A stretch of DNA of 7,434 bases. Origin: Thiohalospira sp051746205. Its GTDB lineage: Bacteria > Pseudomonadota > Gammaproteobacteria > Thiohalospirales > Thiohalospiraceae. The position numbers and the translations under genes are program-made. Every line of letters begins with the position of its first letter. Position 1 is the first letter of the stretch. This document shows, piece after piece, positions 6,220 to 7,434 of this stretch. The stretch spans positions 1 through 7,434 of the forward strand of contig JBNJEU010000075.1 in NCBI GenBank assembly GCA_051746205.1. The letters are read 5' to 3'. Below the pieces are notes generated by a model that was not told where the DNA came from, searched no databases, and saw only the letters and a program-made list of their open reading frames with translations.

Positions 6220-7425
6220 GTGGCTGACTGGTCCACCCCCCGGGACATCGAGGCGCAATTGCGCCGCCGGTGGGACCGGGGCGCGCTCCTGGCCGAGCGG
6301 CTGGAGCCGTCCGGACTCTTCCCGCTGGAATTGCGCCTGAAGCGCCCCGACGCGCGGGCGATTGCCGCCGATCTCGGGGCGGTGATGGACTGGGCCGAGG
6401 CGCTGCGTGCCGCCGAGCAGAAGGGGGCCGGCTTCGAACTGTGCTGGGAGACGGTGCGCAACCGCGTCCACGGCAGCAACGCCCTGCCGGTGGCGGCGGT
6501 CGTCCCCACCCTGGAAGACGCCCTGAGGCTACTGGGTCGGCAGCGGGACGCGGCGCGTTTCGACACCGTGGTCGAGGCCACGCGGGCAGGCTCCCCCGAG
6601 CTGATGGAGTGGCTGCGCGAGCGTTCCCTCACCGCCCTGGAGCACGCCGACGAGTGGCCCGGCCTGCTGGCCGTGGTCGACTGGTTCCGCCACCACCCGC
6701 GCCCCGGGATCCACCTGCGCCAGCTCGACATCCCCGGCGTCGACACCAAATTCATTGAGGCCCGTCGCCGCCTGCTCGGCGAGCTCCTGGAACGTGTCCT
6801 GCCGCCCGCAGCCATCGAGGCCGAGCACACCGGTGTACGCGGCTTCGAGGCCCGCTACGGGCTGAACACTCGCCCGACCCGGCTGCGGTTGCGCCTGCTC
6901 GACCCGCGCCTCGCCCTCCACGGCCTCACCGACATCACCGCCCCGGTGGCGGAACTGGCAACGTTCGACCTCACCGCCGTCGAACCGCCCCTGCGGCGCG
7001 TCTTCATCACCGAGAACGAGATCAACGGCCTCGCCTTCCCGGCGATGGCCGACAGCGCCGTGATCTTCGGCCTCGGTTACGCGGTGGAGCAGCTGGCGCG
7101 GCTGCCCTGGCTGCGCCGGGTGGCGGTCCACTACTGGGGTGACATTGACAGCCACGGACTGGCCATCCTCGACCGCCTGCTCGGCCATCTGCCCCATGCC
7201 GAACCGCTGCTGATGGACCGCGCGACTCTGGAGGCCCACCGCGAACTCTGGGGCGAGGAGCCTCGATCCCAGCGTTGCGAGCACCCGCTGGAGCGGCTGC
7301 CACCGGAGCAGGCCGCCCTCTATCAGGGTCTTCTGGACGATGCCTGGGCACCCTCGCTGCGCCTGGAGCAGGAACGGATCCGCTTCGGTTGGCTGGAAGA
7401 AGCCCTGAATGAACTGGAGGACTGA
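6220..7425 (+). CDS. jetD: Wadjet nuclease JetD (DUF3322 and DUF2220/Toprim)
   Basis: JetD is the topoisomerase VI A/Spo11-like nuclease that cuts DNA trapped by the JetABC motor. At 401 residues it is full length. The N-terminal DUF3322 arm and CAP-like region (about 5-205) contain the hallmark HLRQLDIPGVDTKFIE. The C-terminal DUF2220/Toprim domain (about 208-400) holds VFITENEINGLAFP (261-274) with the acidic Glu265 and Glu267, and YWGDIDSHG (305-313) with the metal-binding Asp308 and Asp310. The C-terminus has the family-like LRLEQERIRFGWLEEAL. Only one tyrosine, Tyr213, precedes the Toprim motifs, in keeping with hydrolytic cutting rather than Spo11-type tyrosine linkage. The GTG at 6220 is the first start after the in-frame tumA stop and lacks a Shine-Dalgarno sequence, so translation probably depends on ribosomes finishing tumA. 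It is separated from jetC by the tumE-tumA pair, an unusual gene order. Confidence 0.94.
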   Translation: MADWSTPRDIEAQLRRRWDRGALLAERLEPSGLFPLELRLKRPDARAIAADLGAVMDWAEALRAAEQKGAGFELCWETVRNRVHGSNALPVAAVVPTLEDALRLLGRQRDAARFDTVVEATRAGSPELMEWLRERSLTALEHADEWPGLLAVVDWFRHHPRPGIHLRQLDIPGVDTKFIEARRRLLGELLERVLPPAAIEAEHTGVRGFEARYGLNTRPTRLRLRLLDPRLALHGLTDITAPVAELATFDLTAVEPPLRRVFITENEINGLAFPAMADSAVIFGLGYAVEQLARLPWLRRVAVHYWGDIDSHGLAILDRLLGHLPHAEPLLMDRATLEAHRELWGEEPRSQRCEHPLERLPPEQAALYQGLLDDAWAPSLRLEQERIRFGWLEEALNELED

Positions 7426-7434
7426 GGCGGACGG

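Noticed and set aside
7416..7434. GGAGG near the end of jetD as the ribosome-binding site of a further gene
   Set aside because: No start codon follows before the window ends, so a downstream gene cannot be supported.

Overview
This GC-rich window carries one defence operon, read entirely on the + strand. It is a Wadjet plasmid-restriction system, most likely type I (JetABCD), from a high-GC bacterium. Protein composition and codon use suggest a pseudomonadote, perhaps a gammaproteobacterium, but that assignment is weak. The window opens on the first base of jetA, so the operon's main promoter is not visible, and it ends nine bases after jetD.

Layout: jetA (1-1455, kleisin-like DUF3375 subunit), jetB (about 1489-2109, KITE-like DUF4194 subunit) and jetC (2119-5547, SMC-like ATPase with intact Walker A, signature and Walker B motifs) form the loop-extruding motor. 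A two-gene cassette follows before the fourth Jet gene. tumE (5579-5866) is a small TumE-family (DUF6516) putative toxin. tumA (5848-6207) is a winged-helix DNA-binding protein and putative antitoxin; it overlaps tumE by 19 bases. jetD (6220-7425, DUF3322 plus DUF2220/Toprim nuclease) closes the operon. There is no gene-free stretch above 33 bases.

In known Wadjet systems, JetABC dimers extrude DNA loops and recognise small circular DNA, which JetD then cuts. All motifs needed for this are present, so the Jet system looks functional. The unusual part is the toxin-antitoxin-like cassette separating the motor genes from the nuclease gene. It brings what looks like its own promoter: a -35 box overlaps the jetC stop codon, and the -10 box sits in the loop of a perfect 7-bp inverted repeat that ends on the tumE start codon. 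The message would be leaderless and could be repressed by TumA. jetD lies 12 bases past the tumA stop, in the same frame, with a GTG start and no clear ribosome-binding site, so its expression is probably tied to the cassette. The cassette could be an addiction or guard module for the defence operon, a regulator of the nuclease gene, or a chance insertion.
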